Assembly: GCA_015039365.1 (NCBI GenBank)
Contig: WION01000001.1
Coordinates: 1,240,001-1,304,000 of the forward strand
From: Amanita rubescens
Lineage: Eukaryota; Basidiomycota; Agaricomycetes; Agaricales; Amanitaceae
DNA: 64,000 nucleotides
Direction of reading: 5' to 3'
The translations under genes were made by a program, and so were the position numbers. Under the pieces are notes generated by a model that saw nothing but the letters and a program-made list of their open reading frames with translations, ran no database searches and had not been told where the DNA came from. This document shows positions 22,638 to 33,264 of this stretch, piece after piece (position 1 is the first letter of the stretch; the number at the start of each line of letters is the position of its first letter).

Positions 22638-23681
22638 TCATTTGTCCCGTAAACGTTCCTCAATTTCCATACGCGTCTGCTTCAGTACCTCTACCTTTTC
22701 CTCTTTAGTTGCATCGTAAGCAACTGTCGCTTGATTGAAGCTGTGTTTAAAGTGTATTATTAGTAGTAATCAAATTGAAATGATCCAGCATGACTCACGG
22801 ATTATCAGGCGACTTCTGGAATTGCTTGTGCAACAATTCCTAGAAAAACAAACACGTTCATGATCGCATGATATGGAATGCATGTCTACGAACCTTGTAT
22901 TGCTGTAGCCTTAGACCAGGGTGCTAACAACAGATGAGTAAGAATCCAAAATGCGATGCACGCAGTCCACGTACGTCCTTCTTGATGTTGGGTAGTTCAT
23001 GTTCCTGATACGCTTCAAACGCAGCCTTGTGCACGGAATTATTGAATGCGCATGTTAACAGCACAAATCACCTTACCTTGAAACGTCTCTGTGGGATTGA
23101 GTCAGCAAGATTTCTCATTGGATGATAAGTAAAATTAGTAGTACCTCTGGGTGCCGCTCTATGTTCGCGGCCTGTTGGCCCACACTGGCCTTGTCTGCCT
23201 TGGCGTTAACTACCTCCAATAGGTCTATAGCATTGTCGATTCCGGTAGCAGCATAGCTTTCCACCTCTGCCTGCGGAGCAGCTTTGTCTTCCGCAGTGCC
23301 CAGATCTCCACCGGCAGCAATTGCGCCAGGGCCCGCTGGTTTCGGTGTAGACTTCTTGGCACCAGCTTTCGGTGCAGCCTTCACCTTGGGAACCGCACTC
23401 GCCTCTTCTTCAGCCAAGAGCTTTGCGTTCTCAGCCTTGCGGGCAAGATCCGCTTTGCGTTTCTCTTCCTTCGCAAGTTTAGCAGCTTTACCGCCTTTGG
23501 AATCCTGGTCCACCCAGGATTCTGCTTCTACGCGTTCCTGGATGCGATGAGCCCGATGAGAATGATAGAACTGAAATATACGTACTTTCTGCGCCGCCAC
23601 TGTTGCCTGTTTCTTTGCCTCGTTTTCTGCCTTCTTTGCCCTTCCTGCTTCCTTCTTTGTGTTGGCAGTCTTGGGGGCCAT
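22638..23681 (-). CDS. CCDC124/Lso2-like ribosome-associated coiled-coil protein
   Basis: Small Lys/Ala/Glu-rich protein starting MAPKTANTKKEAGRAKKAEN. Then come ERVEAESWVDQDSKGGKAAK, a long charged helix (KEEKRKADLARKAENAKLL), an Ala/Pro-rich spacer, and a conserved C-terminal part with ERHPE, HELPNIKK, QYKELLHKQFQKSPDNPFNQ and a final EIEERLRDK (stop 22638). This order matches the CCDC124 family, whose yeast relative Lso2 binds idle 80S ribosomes. At least four short introns separate the 3' exons. Role in ribosome hibernation or recovery is inferred from the family. Confidence 0.85.
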
Positions 23682-24177
23682 GATGTGCTAGAGAATGCTC
23701 GACGCTGTTCGACGTTTATGGTATATCGTCTTATCTAATCGGCAGTCGGCGCCATCTCCTCCGAGCCGCCACGAGGCGCCGGTCACAATGTTAATGACTC
23801 TTGTTTCCTTCTTGCTACTATGACAGACACGGTTGGCAACAAATGGACACCAGGTTCCTCTTGTATGTTTCTCCTTTGATGCTTGGACTCTACGGAATGC
23901 CGAATTTCGCACATAGACGGACCAGTTCTTTCTCAAACCGACCTCTACTTGCTCAGACCTGAGCTCGATATCCATCCTGTCCTTGCAAATCAACACACTT
24001 TTCATTTATCATTCAATCTCGTATCTGGTAACACTCGCCCTTACATCCGTCGTTATCGCTTAATACAGCATCAGGGCAAACGGGAGGCGACCAACCAAAC
24101 GTGCCATTTGAGAGAAAAGACGAGCCAGCTACGATTCCACGTGTAAATCAGATATATATCATCACCAAGTTCAGTCC
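23682..24177. other. Divergent intergenic region
   Basis: About 500 nt between the divergent CCDC124-like gene and a small plus-strand gene. Frames on both strands are short and unlike known families. It presumably holds both promoters; no clear element seen. Confidence 0.4.
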
Positions 24178-24627
24178 ATGGTGTACTACCATAGCCAACG
24201 AAAAAGGGGTTACCATGGCAGATGTTTGTACAACCGTCTGGAAAGAGTAAGCATACAAGATCGATCTTGCAACGCTCCGTTTTCAGACATGCTTCAGTTA
24301 TACAGATAATAACGTCACGGAGGCCGAATTCAATTTCCTTCCACAGCGTATTCAAGAACAAATGAAGAGAGCTGCCGTGAACAATCTAGCAACCTCACAG
24401 CCTAACCCAGGCTCGTGGTATCATCATCAGGCTCCTCCATCGCGGTTCAGACGTGTTGGTGCGTGTTATTTTTCACGTATATATATGCCTTTCTTTTCCT
24501 CATATTTGTGCAAGACTGGCTGAGGGAACGAATCTACTTTGAGGGATTGCGGAAAGATGATGACTACGTGCAGTCACGCCTCGGATTCAAGGCGCCTAAC
24601 ATCTTTGTAATGGATCTGGTGCCTTAG
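24178..24627 (+). CDS. Small hypothetical protein (about 118 aa)
   Basis: Splicing two introns (about 24249-24290, donor GTAAGC, and about 24460-24515, donor GTGCGT) gives an uninterrupted protein from the ATG at 24178. It reads MVYYHSQRKRGYHGRCLYN, then TDNNVTEAEFNFLPQRIQEQ, WYHHQAPPSRFRRVDWLRER, and ends KAPNIFVMDLVP at 24627. The phases match at both junctions, which supports a real gene. It has no signal peptide or membrane segment, and is rich in Arg and aromatic residues. I do not recognise the family. The ATG at 24223, in another frame, does not splice in phase. Confidence 0.55.
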
Positions 24628-24837
24628 ATTCTATTTCTGTCAAATTATGTGTTACCCGCTGGATAAAATACCCTTCGATGTCAAGATACTGCGATTGTGA
24701 GTACATTGATGGAAAAAGCTGTACGCTTCCCCGCATCTGCCACATAACTAAGGACAGGTCTGCGCCTCCCGAATTAGGTTCTATACCAAAATTCGTCAGG
24801 GTGGAGCGCAATTGACTTGGCATAAACCCATTCACCT

Positions 24838-25266
24838 TCACAGGCCACAATTAGATGAATTGACTCTCTGTGCGGTGACGTTGGTCGTTCCCAAGTTCAC
24901 CGCGCTGCCATTTGTCAATGTATTCATCGCCTCGAGCGACGTGACAAACCCGGCCCCCCTGTCAACGGCCAGCATGTAAAGGGCATGACCGTTCCCATTG
25001 CCATATGTCAACTTCCAGCAGGAGCCACAGTTGACTGAATTCCAACCCTCGACGGCAGGGGCACCGCCAATGTTTGGGAAACTGGGAAGAGAACCGAACT
25101 TTTGATATCCACGCGTCCCCAGGCCGTTTGGGCCATCTGAACAGGCCACGGCGTTGATGGAGGCGGCACTGTTGTCATACGCAGGGTCGTATGAGAGTAT
25201 GACGCCAGCAGCAAAGCTGCAGGTCAAGGCGAGAGAGAAGAGAACGCTGAGGGGTTTGGAATGCAT
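24838..25266 (-). CDS. Cerato-platanin family secreted protein
   Basis: Small secreted cysteine-containing protein of 142 residues, intronless. The signal peptide (MHSKPLSVLFSLALTCSFAAG) precedes the mature start VILSYDPAYDNSAASINAVA. Family landmarks are CSDGPNGLGTRGYQKFGSLP, a GWNSVNCGSCWKLTY core, VDRGAGFVTSLEAMNTLTNG and a C-terminal SSNCGL. Four cysteines at conserved spacing would form two disulphides. Cerato-platanins act at the fungal surface and in the apoplast, bind chitin oligomers and can trigger plant defence; in saprotrophs they are linked to hyphal growth and surface activity. The length matches the family. Confidence 0.93.
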   Translation of the reverse strand: MHSKPLSVLFSLALTCSFAAGVILSYDPAYDNSAASINAVACSDGPNGLGTRGYQKFGSLPSFPNIGGAPAVEGWNSVNCGSCWKLTYGNGNGHALYMLAVDRGAGFVTSLEAMNTLTNGSAVNLGTTNVTAQRVNSSNCGL

Positions 25267-25496
25267 TACTGTTGAGGACGCATTGCATGGGCCTTTTTAA
25301 TGTCCTCAGTCCTAGTTCGCGAGAATAGAAGAGAACTGATGGTAACCAAGTAGGCATTCTGGACGTTCCTCATTGGTGGGCTTTACGAAGACAACGTTCA
25401 GGAAGCATAGGCGGTTTAGTATACGCTAAAGCCTATTCTAGTACAGCGAGTGCATAATCCACAAATAATGACAGTAGGGTATTAACAATAATCAAT

Positions 25497-26844
25497 CTAT
25501 TGATGCATAGCGGGTGTAGGTGTTCCTGTGGTGGATTTCGAGTCGCTGGCAACAGATTGGCGACTGAGACTCTTTGCTCGTTCTCGATGTTGTCGTGCTT
25601 CTGATTCGGTTAGGACTGGGCGCTTGAGACATCTGAGAACAAAGACGCATGGAAAAGCTACGCCCGTTGCTTTCTTGACGAATTGGTTATCCCGCTCAAT
25701 GCCACCATACATGGAGAATTTGCAGAGGAAATCTAGTCTCATCATCCCGTGTTTTAATCTGCCGCCAGGCACGTCACCTGCGACGGATCGGTTATAGTGG
25801 TAAGACTCTGAAACGGCACGTTTTCGAGGGTCAGGAAGAGCATTATATTCAGAGGCTGATGCCATGCGATACAGGCAATCTGAGATGCTGTCGATGACCT
25901 CGCCGCATGTAACGCCAATTGCGGGATTTTGGGCTACGACTTCGATGGTCCACGGTAAGAGATCCGCAATGACGCGTATCGATGAGACGCGGGGAAAGGT
26001 GGCGGGAGCTTCTCTCCCTTTTGACCAGGAAACATGCGACTTATCGTCCGATCGTTGGCAGTAGTTGGAAGTATAGAGCATGTTCCATCTAAGATGGGGC
26101 TTGTCACTGCCATCTTCGGGTAAAGGTGATATGAGTGGATTCAGCTTCATTTCTGCATTAACGACACCGACGAGAAATGGGGTCAGAACGGGGCCGTCTA
26201 TGATGCATATGTATAAAAAAAAAGATTAAGATGCGAAATCGATGATACGTACAGCTGCTACCAGAAAAAAATGGATCAACTTTGTCTGCAGAGTACCCGG
26301 CCGATCTGCTGAGAGGAAGCTGGGGAGGTGGCTGTGGATGGGGTTGAGGCCATGGATTGCGTGGATGGGATTGCTGAGGGGGTTGTTGTGGTGGGCCCCA
26401 AGGATCGGGCGAAAAGGGAGCATAAGCCATAGCAGGGGTAACATGTTGTTGTTGGTAGAAAGGTTGAGGGGGTTGGAAAGGAGGATACTGAGGAAGCTGT
26501 GGAAGTTGGCCAGGCTGAGCCCAGGGGGTGGTGTGTGGCGGAGTCCAGGGTGATGAATGAGCGGGCGGGAGATGGATGGGTTGAGTTAGTGGAGTCGGGC
26601 CGAGAAATTGGGGATATCCAGCATAGTCGGCGGAAAGTCCCGGGGGAGAGATAAAGGGTGGATAGGCGGGAGAATAAGGAGAATAGGTAGGGTAGGCGGC
26701 GGGACCTGCGGGAAGATAGGCATTGTACGGAGCTGTGTAAGGCGTTGGAGGTACAGAACCTGGAGGTTGCTGTCTAGGAGATGGATTTGGACTTGAAAGT
26801 GGAGGAATAAACGGCGTCACATTCGGCGACGGGCGACGAGACAT
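25497..26844 (-). CDS. DUF6699 domain protein with Pro-rich N-terminus
   Basis: Two-part protein from MSRRPSPNVTPFIPPLS (ATG 26844; an upstream in-frame ATG at 26892 is less likely). The first 200 residues are Pro/Gln/Tyr-rich and disordered. After an intron or introns around 26150-26250 comes a C-terminal domain starting LNPLISPLPEDGSDKPHLRW. It continues with DDKSHVSWSKGREAPATFPR, DLLPWTIEVVAQNPAIGVTC and MYGGIERDNQFVKKATGVAF, and ends with FVLRCLKRPVLTESEARQHR. This is the DUF6699 domain found in many Agaricomycete proteins, of unknown function. The start is 59 nt from the ALG2 start on the other strand. Confidence 0.82.
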
Positions 26845-26903
26845 GGCGCACCTCCGAAAGATGACTTTTGCACCGCCATCCCGCCTCGTCACGTGAACAC
26901 ATT

Positions 26904-28513
26904 ATGCCTCTACACGTCGCGTTCGTTCATCCTGACCTCGGTATTGGTAAGTGACGGAGAGCCTTACGGTGTCCTGCTCTCTCACATATTTTTGTTAGGT
27001 GGCGCAGAGCGTCTCGTCGTAGATACTGCCCTCGGTCTCCAGAACAGAGGTCATGATGTTTGCATCTATACTTCCCATCACAACCCTGCCCATGCGTTCG
27101 AGGAAACAACTGATGGTCATCTTCGTGTCCTTCACTTCCCCCCACCGTTCCCACGCTCCCTCGCCGGCAGTCTGCACATTCTCTTTGCTCATGCTCGTCA
27201 GCTTCACCTCGTCTGTCGTCTTCTAGTACCATGGGCGCCTACCTATGACGTCTTCTTCGTTGACCAGCTCTCGACCTGCGTCCCTCTTCTCCGCCTCTTC
27301 ACCCGCTCAAGAGTCGTCTTCTACTGTCACTTCCCAGACAAGCTACTTGCTAGCGGTGCTTTTGTAGACGGGAAACCTAACCGCCCTAACAGCCTGCTTA
27401 AACGTATTTATAGGTATCCCATGGATTGGCTCGAGGAAGTCACGACGCGTACGTCGACCATTCCACCCTCACTTTATATTCATTCTGTGTGCAGGACAGG
27501 CTGATGTTATTCCTCGTCAACTCAAAATTCACCTGCAAGAGTATTTAAATCATACTTCAAGTCTATCACGCGTACACCTAGAGTAGTCTACCCTGGCATA
27601 AATATATCTGCCTATCAAGCAGACATTGACCCTTCGCATCCCGATACTGCGGGAATCCTGTCGTATGTGCCCTATTGCATAACTGGTCCCTCACTCTGAC
27701 GCATTAGCAGACATCGCCCGACGCTCTTATCGCTGAACCGGTTTGAGAAGAAGAAAAATGCAGCACTTGCCATAAACGCCTTCGCTCTTATGCGACGCAA
27801 GACCAGCAGGCAGATCTGAATGTCAAAACGCGCGCCTTGTGCTGGCAGGTGCGTTACCCCCGTCTTATGGATGCAATATCCTTATTCGCCCTAGGTGGAT
27901 ATGATCCACGCTTGGCAGATAATGTTTCGACATTCCAATCTCTCATTGACCTAGCAAACACTCGTTCACTGACCTATAGCATCACATCACCCCATTCGAC
28001 CGACTTGCCGCAGGGAAATGCATCAGCGGACGACGCACACATCCTCTTTCTGATCAATTTTACTACATCTCAGCGAACTGCACTTCTTTCTAGTCCCTCA
28101 ACTTTGGCTTCTATTGTATACCCCAGCAAACGAACATTTTGGCATAGGTCCAGTCGAGGCTATGTGTTGTGGGGTTCCCGTGCTGGCTTGCGATAGCGGT
28201 GGGCCTACAGAAAGTGTTCTTGTACACCCACCCAGTGAGAGGACAGGTTGGTTGCGTACTCCAGATGCGGAAGTCTGGGGGAACGCGTTGGTGGAGATTA
28301 TTGGATTGGGGATAGAACAGAGACGTGCGCTCGCAAACAGAGCGAAAGAGAGGGCACGTGCGCTGTTCGGGAATGGAGGCAATGGCGGAGGGGATTGAAG
28401 GTGCACTAAAGTCAGCGGCAGAAATGGGGGAGGTGGAATCATGGGCAGGAGTATGGCTTACGATGCTGATTGGATTCATTATGGCGTATATTGTAACTCG
28501 ATTGTATTTGTGA
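26904..28513 (+). CDS. ALG2: Alg2 mannosyltransferase (about five frame slips)
   Basis: GDP-mannose-dependent alpha-1,3/1,6-mannosyltransferase that adds the second and third mannose of the dolichol-linked oligosaccharide on the cytosolic face of the ER. The N-terminus MPLHVAFVHPDLGIGGAERL, the DVFFVDQLSTCVPLL segment, HFPDKLLA, the RPTLLSLNRFEKKKN block, GGYDPRLADNV, the GT4 signature NEHFGIGPVEAMCCGVPVLA and a C-terminal membrane anchor (WLTMLIGFIMAYIVTRLY) are in proper order. Clean introns include 26953-26999. The frame needs single extra bases removed near 27511, 27540 and 28110 and near 28370, plus one more shift near 27800-27830. The gene is essential in yeast, so assembly errors are the likelier cause, but a pseudogene is not excluded. 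Confidence 0.85.
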
Positions 28514-28609
28514 CCGTACACATGTTCCCGCCTTCCTCCCGAAATATACCTCTCCATCTTCGAATTCGCTACATATACATCTCATATCCATGACCCTGAT
28601 CCTCTTGAC

Positions 28610-29788
28610 TTGAATTTTCAACTCTTCAACACAAAGAACTATCAGACCAATCTCAAGCGTTCTCTGGTAGTACTATTTCATCACTCTTGGACCCTATCTC
28701 CCGCTCATCTATCCCAGCGGACCAAGTTATCCCTGATCCGAGTCTGTAGAGCATGGAAAGAACTAGCAAACCCCTTTCTGTATGAAAATATAGTCATCGG
28801 ACGAGGTAGTTACCTCTTGCCCATCTGCAGCGTCCTGGAGGCCTCGTCCCGCGACAATAGTTCCCTCGGCCACTGGACCAAACGTCTCGACATCGCTCTG
28901 CGCCACTCGAACCGCCCGGCGGATGAAGAATTACCTCTTATTGCCGACATCATTCGATTCCTCCCCAACTTGGAGATTGTCGCGTTTTCCCTCTCGTCCT
29001 TGCAGTACACACAAGATGATCGTTATTCTCCTTGCCTTATTCTTGATGCCTTGGCCTCTACCTGTGGGCATTCTCTTAAATACGTCCATTGGTTCCGTGA
29101 CACCCTTGTTCCCGACGCAAATGATCTATACTCTCTCCTAAAAAAGACCCCGAACCTTCGCTCTTTCCGCACACCGCCCGTACTGGCCCTGGACTCAAGC
29201 AAGCAGTCCTGTTACAGCGAACTCTTCCACAACTCCATTGCAGCCATCCACGCTGATCGCGCTACCGTAGACTCGGACAACCCAATCCCTCCAGAGTTGA
29301 TGAATTTTCCCTCTCTTCGTCAGCTCTCATTCTCCGCACCCCTCTTCACTGTGGATGTGCGTTGGGAAAATTTCCTCAAAGCACATGGTGGCCATTTGCA
29401 ACATATCCAGGTGCTAATTTGTTCACTTGACAGCCGCCTCCGGTCGGACTTGACATACGTCACTGCATCCTGTCCTAACTTGGTCAGACTGGATTTTCAC
29501 TTTACGCAGTGGTCGCACATGCCGTTTCTGACCGTGCTACCTCCGACAGTACAACACCTCGGCATTTTTTGCGCCAGGGGACAGGAAAAAAACTACACCG
29601 TATTCTTTTCCCGTTTGGACAAGATTCAATTCGGCGACAATTTTCGCTGCATACAATTCCTGGGAAAACGTAACGTAGCGGACATAGTTGGAAAGCATCT
29701 TCATCAATTTCTCTTGGGAACCGAACGTCTCAGACGTCTTGGGATCCGATTTATGGATCATAATGGAGCTTACTTAGGGAATACGTAA
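28610..29788 (+). CDS. F-box-like protein with LRR-type C-terminus
   Basis: A long frame of about 390 residues. It begins with an F-box-like segment (HHSWTLSPAHLSQRTKLSLI then RVCRAWKELANPFLYENIVI), as in the large mushroom F-box families, followed by irregular leucine-rich repeats (FLPNLEIVAFSLSSLQ, TASCPNLVRLDFHFTQW) up to RRLGIRFMDHNGAYLGNT. F-box proteins usually recruit substrates to SCF ubiquitin ligases; no substrate can be inferred. No in-frame ATG precedes the F-box segment. The nearest ATG (28590) is out of frame, so the 5' end is lost, spliced in or shifted by one base. A degraded copy of the 3' part lies at about 30480-30770. Confidence 0.65.
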   Translation: MNFQLFNTKNYQTNLKRSLVVLFHHSWTLSPAHLSQRTKLSLIRVCRAWKELANPFLYENIVIGRGSYLLPICSVLEASSRDNSSLGHWTKRLDIALRHSNRPADEELPLIADIIRFLPNLEIVAFSLSSLQYTQDDRYSPCLILDALASTCGHSLKYVHWFRDTLVPDANDLYSLLKKTPNLRSFRTPPVLALDSSKQSCYSELFHNSIAAIHADRATVDSDNPIPPELMNFPSLRQLSFSAPLFTVDVRWENFLKAHGGHLQHIQVLICSLDSRLRSDLTYVTASCPNLVRLDFHFTQWSHMPFLTVLPPTVQHLGIFCARGQEKNYTVFFSRLDKIQFGDNFRCIQFLGKRNVADIVGKHLHQFLLGTERLRRLGIRFMDHNGAYLGNT

Positions 29789-29799
29789 GGATCGGGTTA

Positions 29800-30400
29800 A
29801 CGTTGCGGTATCAACCTCATCCGTGGATAGCCCTTCTATCGTCAGTTACAATTTTCCGCCACGAATTGCTCAATAGATGATACTACAGTTGCACCCGTCA
29901 TAGTACTACATCGACCAGACTAAAGAATGCTGAATGTGCTTCCATGTGGAAACTTCGAGAACTGTCGTGACTAGAAGCCGAGTTGCGATGACGCCATTGT
30001 TGCATTTCCTCTGCCAGGGTTTTTACGAAATTTCGGTTCTTTCCGAATTCTTCGTCTCCGCACTCCTGCCTATGCTTGAGTAGAGGCAAATAGAGGTTAT
30101 ATCGGCATCAGTTGACTATTTTGCGCCAATTGTATCTGACCGAATTGCCTTGCAGCGAGCAAGCCTGTTCAGAAACACATTATCCACGGATGACCTGAAC
30201 TCCCTGACTACCAGAGCGCAAGTTGTCTTCTACTCTCGGCCCGGGCTACTGTATCTGACAGGTAACGGGACCATAAACTTGGTCCTTACATACCCTCTGA
30301 TGAGATCAAAATTACGAAAAGCAGAAGCAATTCTCGGAGACATCGGCGAAGCAGGAGACACCTAGAACTCCGTAATGACCCTGACATGGCAAGCCCAATC
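29800..30400 (+). pseudogene. Decayed DOPA 4,5-dioxygenase copy
   Basis: The sequence aligns by eye with the intact gene at 30804-31750. Matching landmarks in the same order are ttccatgtggaaacttcga/ttccatactgaaattccta, gagttgcgatgacgcc/gaattgcgtgatgctg, tacgaaatttcggtt/tacgaaatttgggtt, atctgaccgaattgcctt/atctgactgaattgcctt, and a 3' part with acataccctctgatgag/tcataccctctatttg. The catalytic middle is partly missing and no long frame survives. It is the downstream half of unit A in a tandem F-box + dioxygenase duplication. Confidence 0.7.
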
Positions 30401-30479
30401 CCTCGTCAGCTCATGGAGTGCGTCATACAAACATATTGTGGCATAGGGGGTGGCTGCGTACGTTGGGTATTATGTCCCA

Positions 30480-30770
30480 ATTTGGTTAGGCCACATTTTA
30501 ACTTTTGGCAACGTAGTGCATGCCGTTACTGATCGCACTACTCCAGCGGCACACTGTGGAGCAATCGGCGCGTTTTCTGCACGGGGATTAGAGCGTTTGT
30601 TGAGACAAGATTAAATTTGGCGACAATTCTTGCGGCTTGGGAAAACAATGGTGGATCTAGCTAAAAAAGCAGCGTCTTCTCTCGCGGGAACCGAACCTCT
30701 CAGACACTTATTTATGGAGCTTACTCGGGTTTAAAGTCAGGGAACACGTAAAGTCGAGTCGTGATATAAA
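30480..30770 (+). pseudogene. Decayed 3' end of an F-box gene copy
   Basis: Similar by eye to 29500-29800 of the intact F-box gene. Examples are catgccgttactgatcgcac versus catgccgtttctgaccgtgc, the gcacggggat/gccaggggac site, gggaaccgaacctctcagac versus gggaaccgaacgtctcagac, and atggagcttactcggg versus atggagcttacttagg. The reading frame is destroyed. It forms the upstream half of unit B, directly before the intact dioxygenase. Confidence 0.75.
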
Positions 30771-30803
30771 CCTGGTGCCTACCACTTCCCTCATCGACTT
30801 ACC

Positions 30804-31615
30804 ATGACCCAGTTCTCCAAGCCACGCACTGACTCGGAACTCCAAAATGTCCTTGAGTCTGAGATCAAGTTAGTCACCAAGATTCTGTGAAACAATTTGC
30901 TCATTGAATTTATTGACACTATAGAGAATGGCATTTCCGTGAGTTGCGTTCGTCGTGCAACTACACTAGTCTAGCTAGGAAGCTGGATAAGACATCTACT
31001 TCCATACTGAAATTCCTAGAGAACACAAAGCCGCTCTCGAATTGCGTGATGCTGTTTTAAGGCTGAGGCGCGACGGTGCCTTTGTTGCGGTTCCTCTCCT
31101 CCGCGTAGATGCAAAACCATTTGGTCCCCATCCCATTGGTGAGCTTTTTGGAAACGTTGGTCTCGAGCCCTAAGCGAATACTTTGCCAAAGGCTCCTACG
31201 AAATTTGGGTTCCGTCAGAATCCTTTGTCTCCGTGTACTCTTACTTGGTCTTAAACAGAGGCGAATTGAGGTGATATCCCATGGCCTTTTTTTTTCTGAT
31301 CGTATCTGACTGAATTGCCTTAAGCGTCCTCGTTCATCCGTTAACGCGGGAAGTGGTAAGTGTACCATGTTTATAGAGTCCACGATACGAGTCCCATAGT
31401 TATTATAGCTCAAGTTACGTCCTTTGAAATAAACTCTCTGCTACTGAATCTGACAGACAGCTTCATATAGGGATCATGAAGCTCGTCTTGCATGGATTGG
31501 TCCTTCATACCCTCTATTTGTTAACAAATTATCAAGCTACGAAAAAGAAGAGGTCCCTCTGCAGTATCCAAGTCTTAGTACGTATTCCTGGTCATCTACC
31601 AATTCAAGTCGATGA
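30804..31615 (+). CDS. DOPA 4,5-dioxygenase family protein
   Basis: Extradiol ring-cleaving dioxygenase of the DODA family known from the fly-agaric betalain pathway and widespread in fungi. Splicing gives MTQFSKPRTDSELQNVLESE, then WHFHIYFHTE with the metal-binding His pattern. The next segments are LELRDAVLRLRRDGAFVAVP, KPFGPHPIGSYEIWVPSES, SVYSYLVLNRGELSVLVHPL and DHEARLAWIGPSYPL. Introns at about 30874-30931, 30946-31001, 31139-31191 and 31273-31321 are in phase. The junction after HPLTREV (31360-31480) is not settled. A C-terminal PLQYPSLS matches the family's usual end. Substrate (L-DOPA or another catechol) is inferred. It is preceded by an F-box relic and has a dead sister copy upstream. 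Confidence 0.8.
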
Positions 31616-31792
31616 TTGATAATAATCAAAGAACTCGGATACTCTTCGACAATGCCGCAGATATCGGTTGATGATAGGTTGATGTTGGGTGAAAGTATTG
31701 AGGCAATTCTGGAAAGCGAAGACGGGGCCGAGAAGGCGCCACCTAGAGCACCGTGATTACCCTCTATTAAGTAATATTTTGATACACAAAAT

Positions 31793-33116
31793 CTAAAGTA
31801 GGGTAACGTTTGAATTCTCTGCCCATTCTCCGAAAAGTAGGCTTATGCTTTCGCCGTTGTGGGTCCTTCGAATGCTTTCGGCAATAGTGGGGCTAATGTC
31901 AATGACTGCGATCTTTGAGCAAGCGACCTGATGCTTCCTCTGTGGAACAGTGTTCGTAACCTACCGAGTGATAAATCAGATTCACGTAAATTGACCCCAC
32001 AATGAAATCACGCACCACAATCTGTTTTATGGGAAGGTCTTCTATGGAACTCATGGAAGTTTCCGAGAATAGGCCTTGCCGGTGATTTAGCGGCGAGTTA
32101 GATTTTCAAAGATAGTTCTCACCATGACTGATCAAGGCATACACCATCTGTGCACCTCTATCATACAGCGTTCGTGCAGCTAGAGTTAGCGTGGTGCCCG
32201 TGTCGATCATGTCATCTACGAGAAGAGCAACCTGCAGCTCTTCAATTGGACAAAGAGACATTTGAAGCAGTGGAGCTAACTAACCTTTCCTTCCACGTCT
32301 CCTACCAAAATCTCCATTCTCTCCGGTGCCTGGTCCGATTTTCCGTCTCGCTTACGATGAATGATAGCGAAATCAAGTCCGAGCTTGTCGGCCATCGCGG
32401 TCACTCTGCAAAGTAAATGTCGGACATGGCGTGATCATAAAACACAGGTCAAACTAACCGCTTGGCACCTCCAGCATCAGGACTGACGATGATACCTTCC
32501 CGCCAACCAGATATGTGCTGTCTGATGAAGGATATCATAAGTGGTTCAGACCATAAGTTGTCCACAGGAATATCAAAAAAGCCCTGAATCTGGCTTGCAT
32601 GCAAATCCATGGTAATGACATGGTCACAACCAGCAACCGTGAGCATATTTGCGACGAGTTTTGCGGTGATGGGCGCCCGCGATTTATCCTTCTTGTCCAT
32701 GCGAGCATACGGAAAGCAGGGAATGACGGCTGTTATTCGCCGTGCTGACGCGGTCTTGCAGGCTGAGATAAGGATCAAAAGTTCCATGAAGTTGTCATTG
32801 ACATCGCTGCAACCGGACTGGATGATGAACACGTCTTCTTCTCGGACAGACTCGGAGATGGTGACATTGGTCTCGCCATTGGAGAATTTTTTTACGGTAC
32901 AAGGAACGAGAGGTACGCCAAGCCTGGGAGTGAGATTTAACCACGAGTTCGTGGACCTAATCGAGGCCAGAACTCGAGAGGCGGCTCACCGCTCGGCCAC
33001 TGCCTAGGGCGAGCTCGGGGTGACTGTTCCCTAGAGAACAAACGGTTAGTAAGCGCTCCAACAGACAAGTAAGATGACGCACCCGTCAATAAGCGTATCG
33101 AGTTATTGTGGTACAT
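31793..33116 (-). CDS. Ribose-phosphate pyrophosphokinase (PRPP synthetase)
   Basis: Makes PRPP from ribose-5-phosphate and ATP for nucleotide, His and Trp synthesis in the cytosol. The spliced start is [20 protein letters not shown]. Then come [20 protein letters not shown], the flexible/catalytic region [48 protein letters not shown], the PRPP-binding loop [13 protein letters not shown], and an end [20 protein letters not shown] (stop 31793). At least five short introns occur. One extra base near 33005 (ELAL/AVAERLGVP) breaks exon 2; no alternative splice fixes it. Fungi carry several PRS paralogues and I cannot say which this is. Confidence 0.92.
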
Positions 33117-33264
33117 GGTAGAAACAGTTTTATTGCATGAAGAGATATCAGAAGAGGAAAAAGATTTGTCCAGCAAAAAAATACAAATCAACTTGAAAAA
33201 ATATCAGTGGGGATCTGGATTAGGATCTTGTTTGGCCAACGAAAATAATAACACAGCCACAACT

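Noticed and set aside
26242..26796. Arg/Gly/Trp-rich plus-strand frames
   Set aside because: Antisense of the Pro/Gln-rich N-terminus of the DUF6699 protein.
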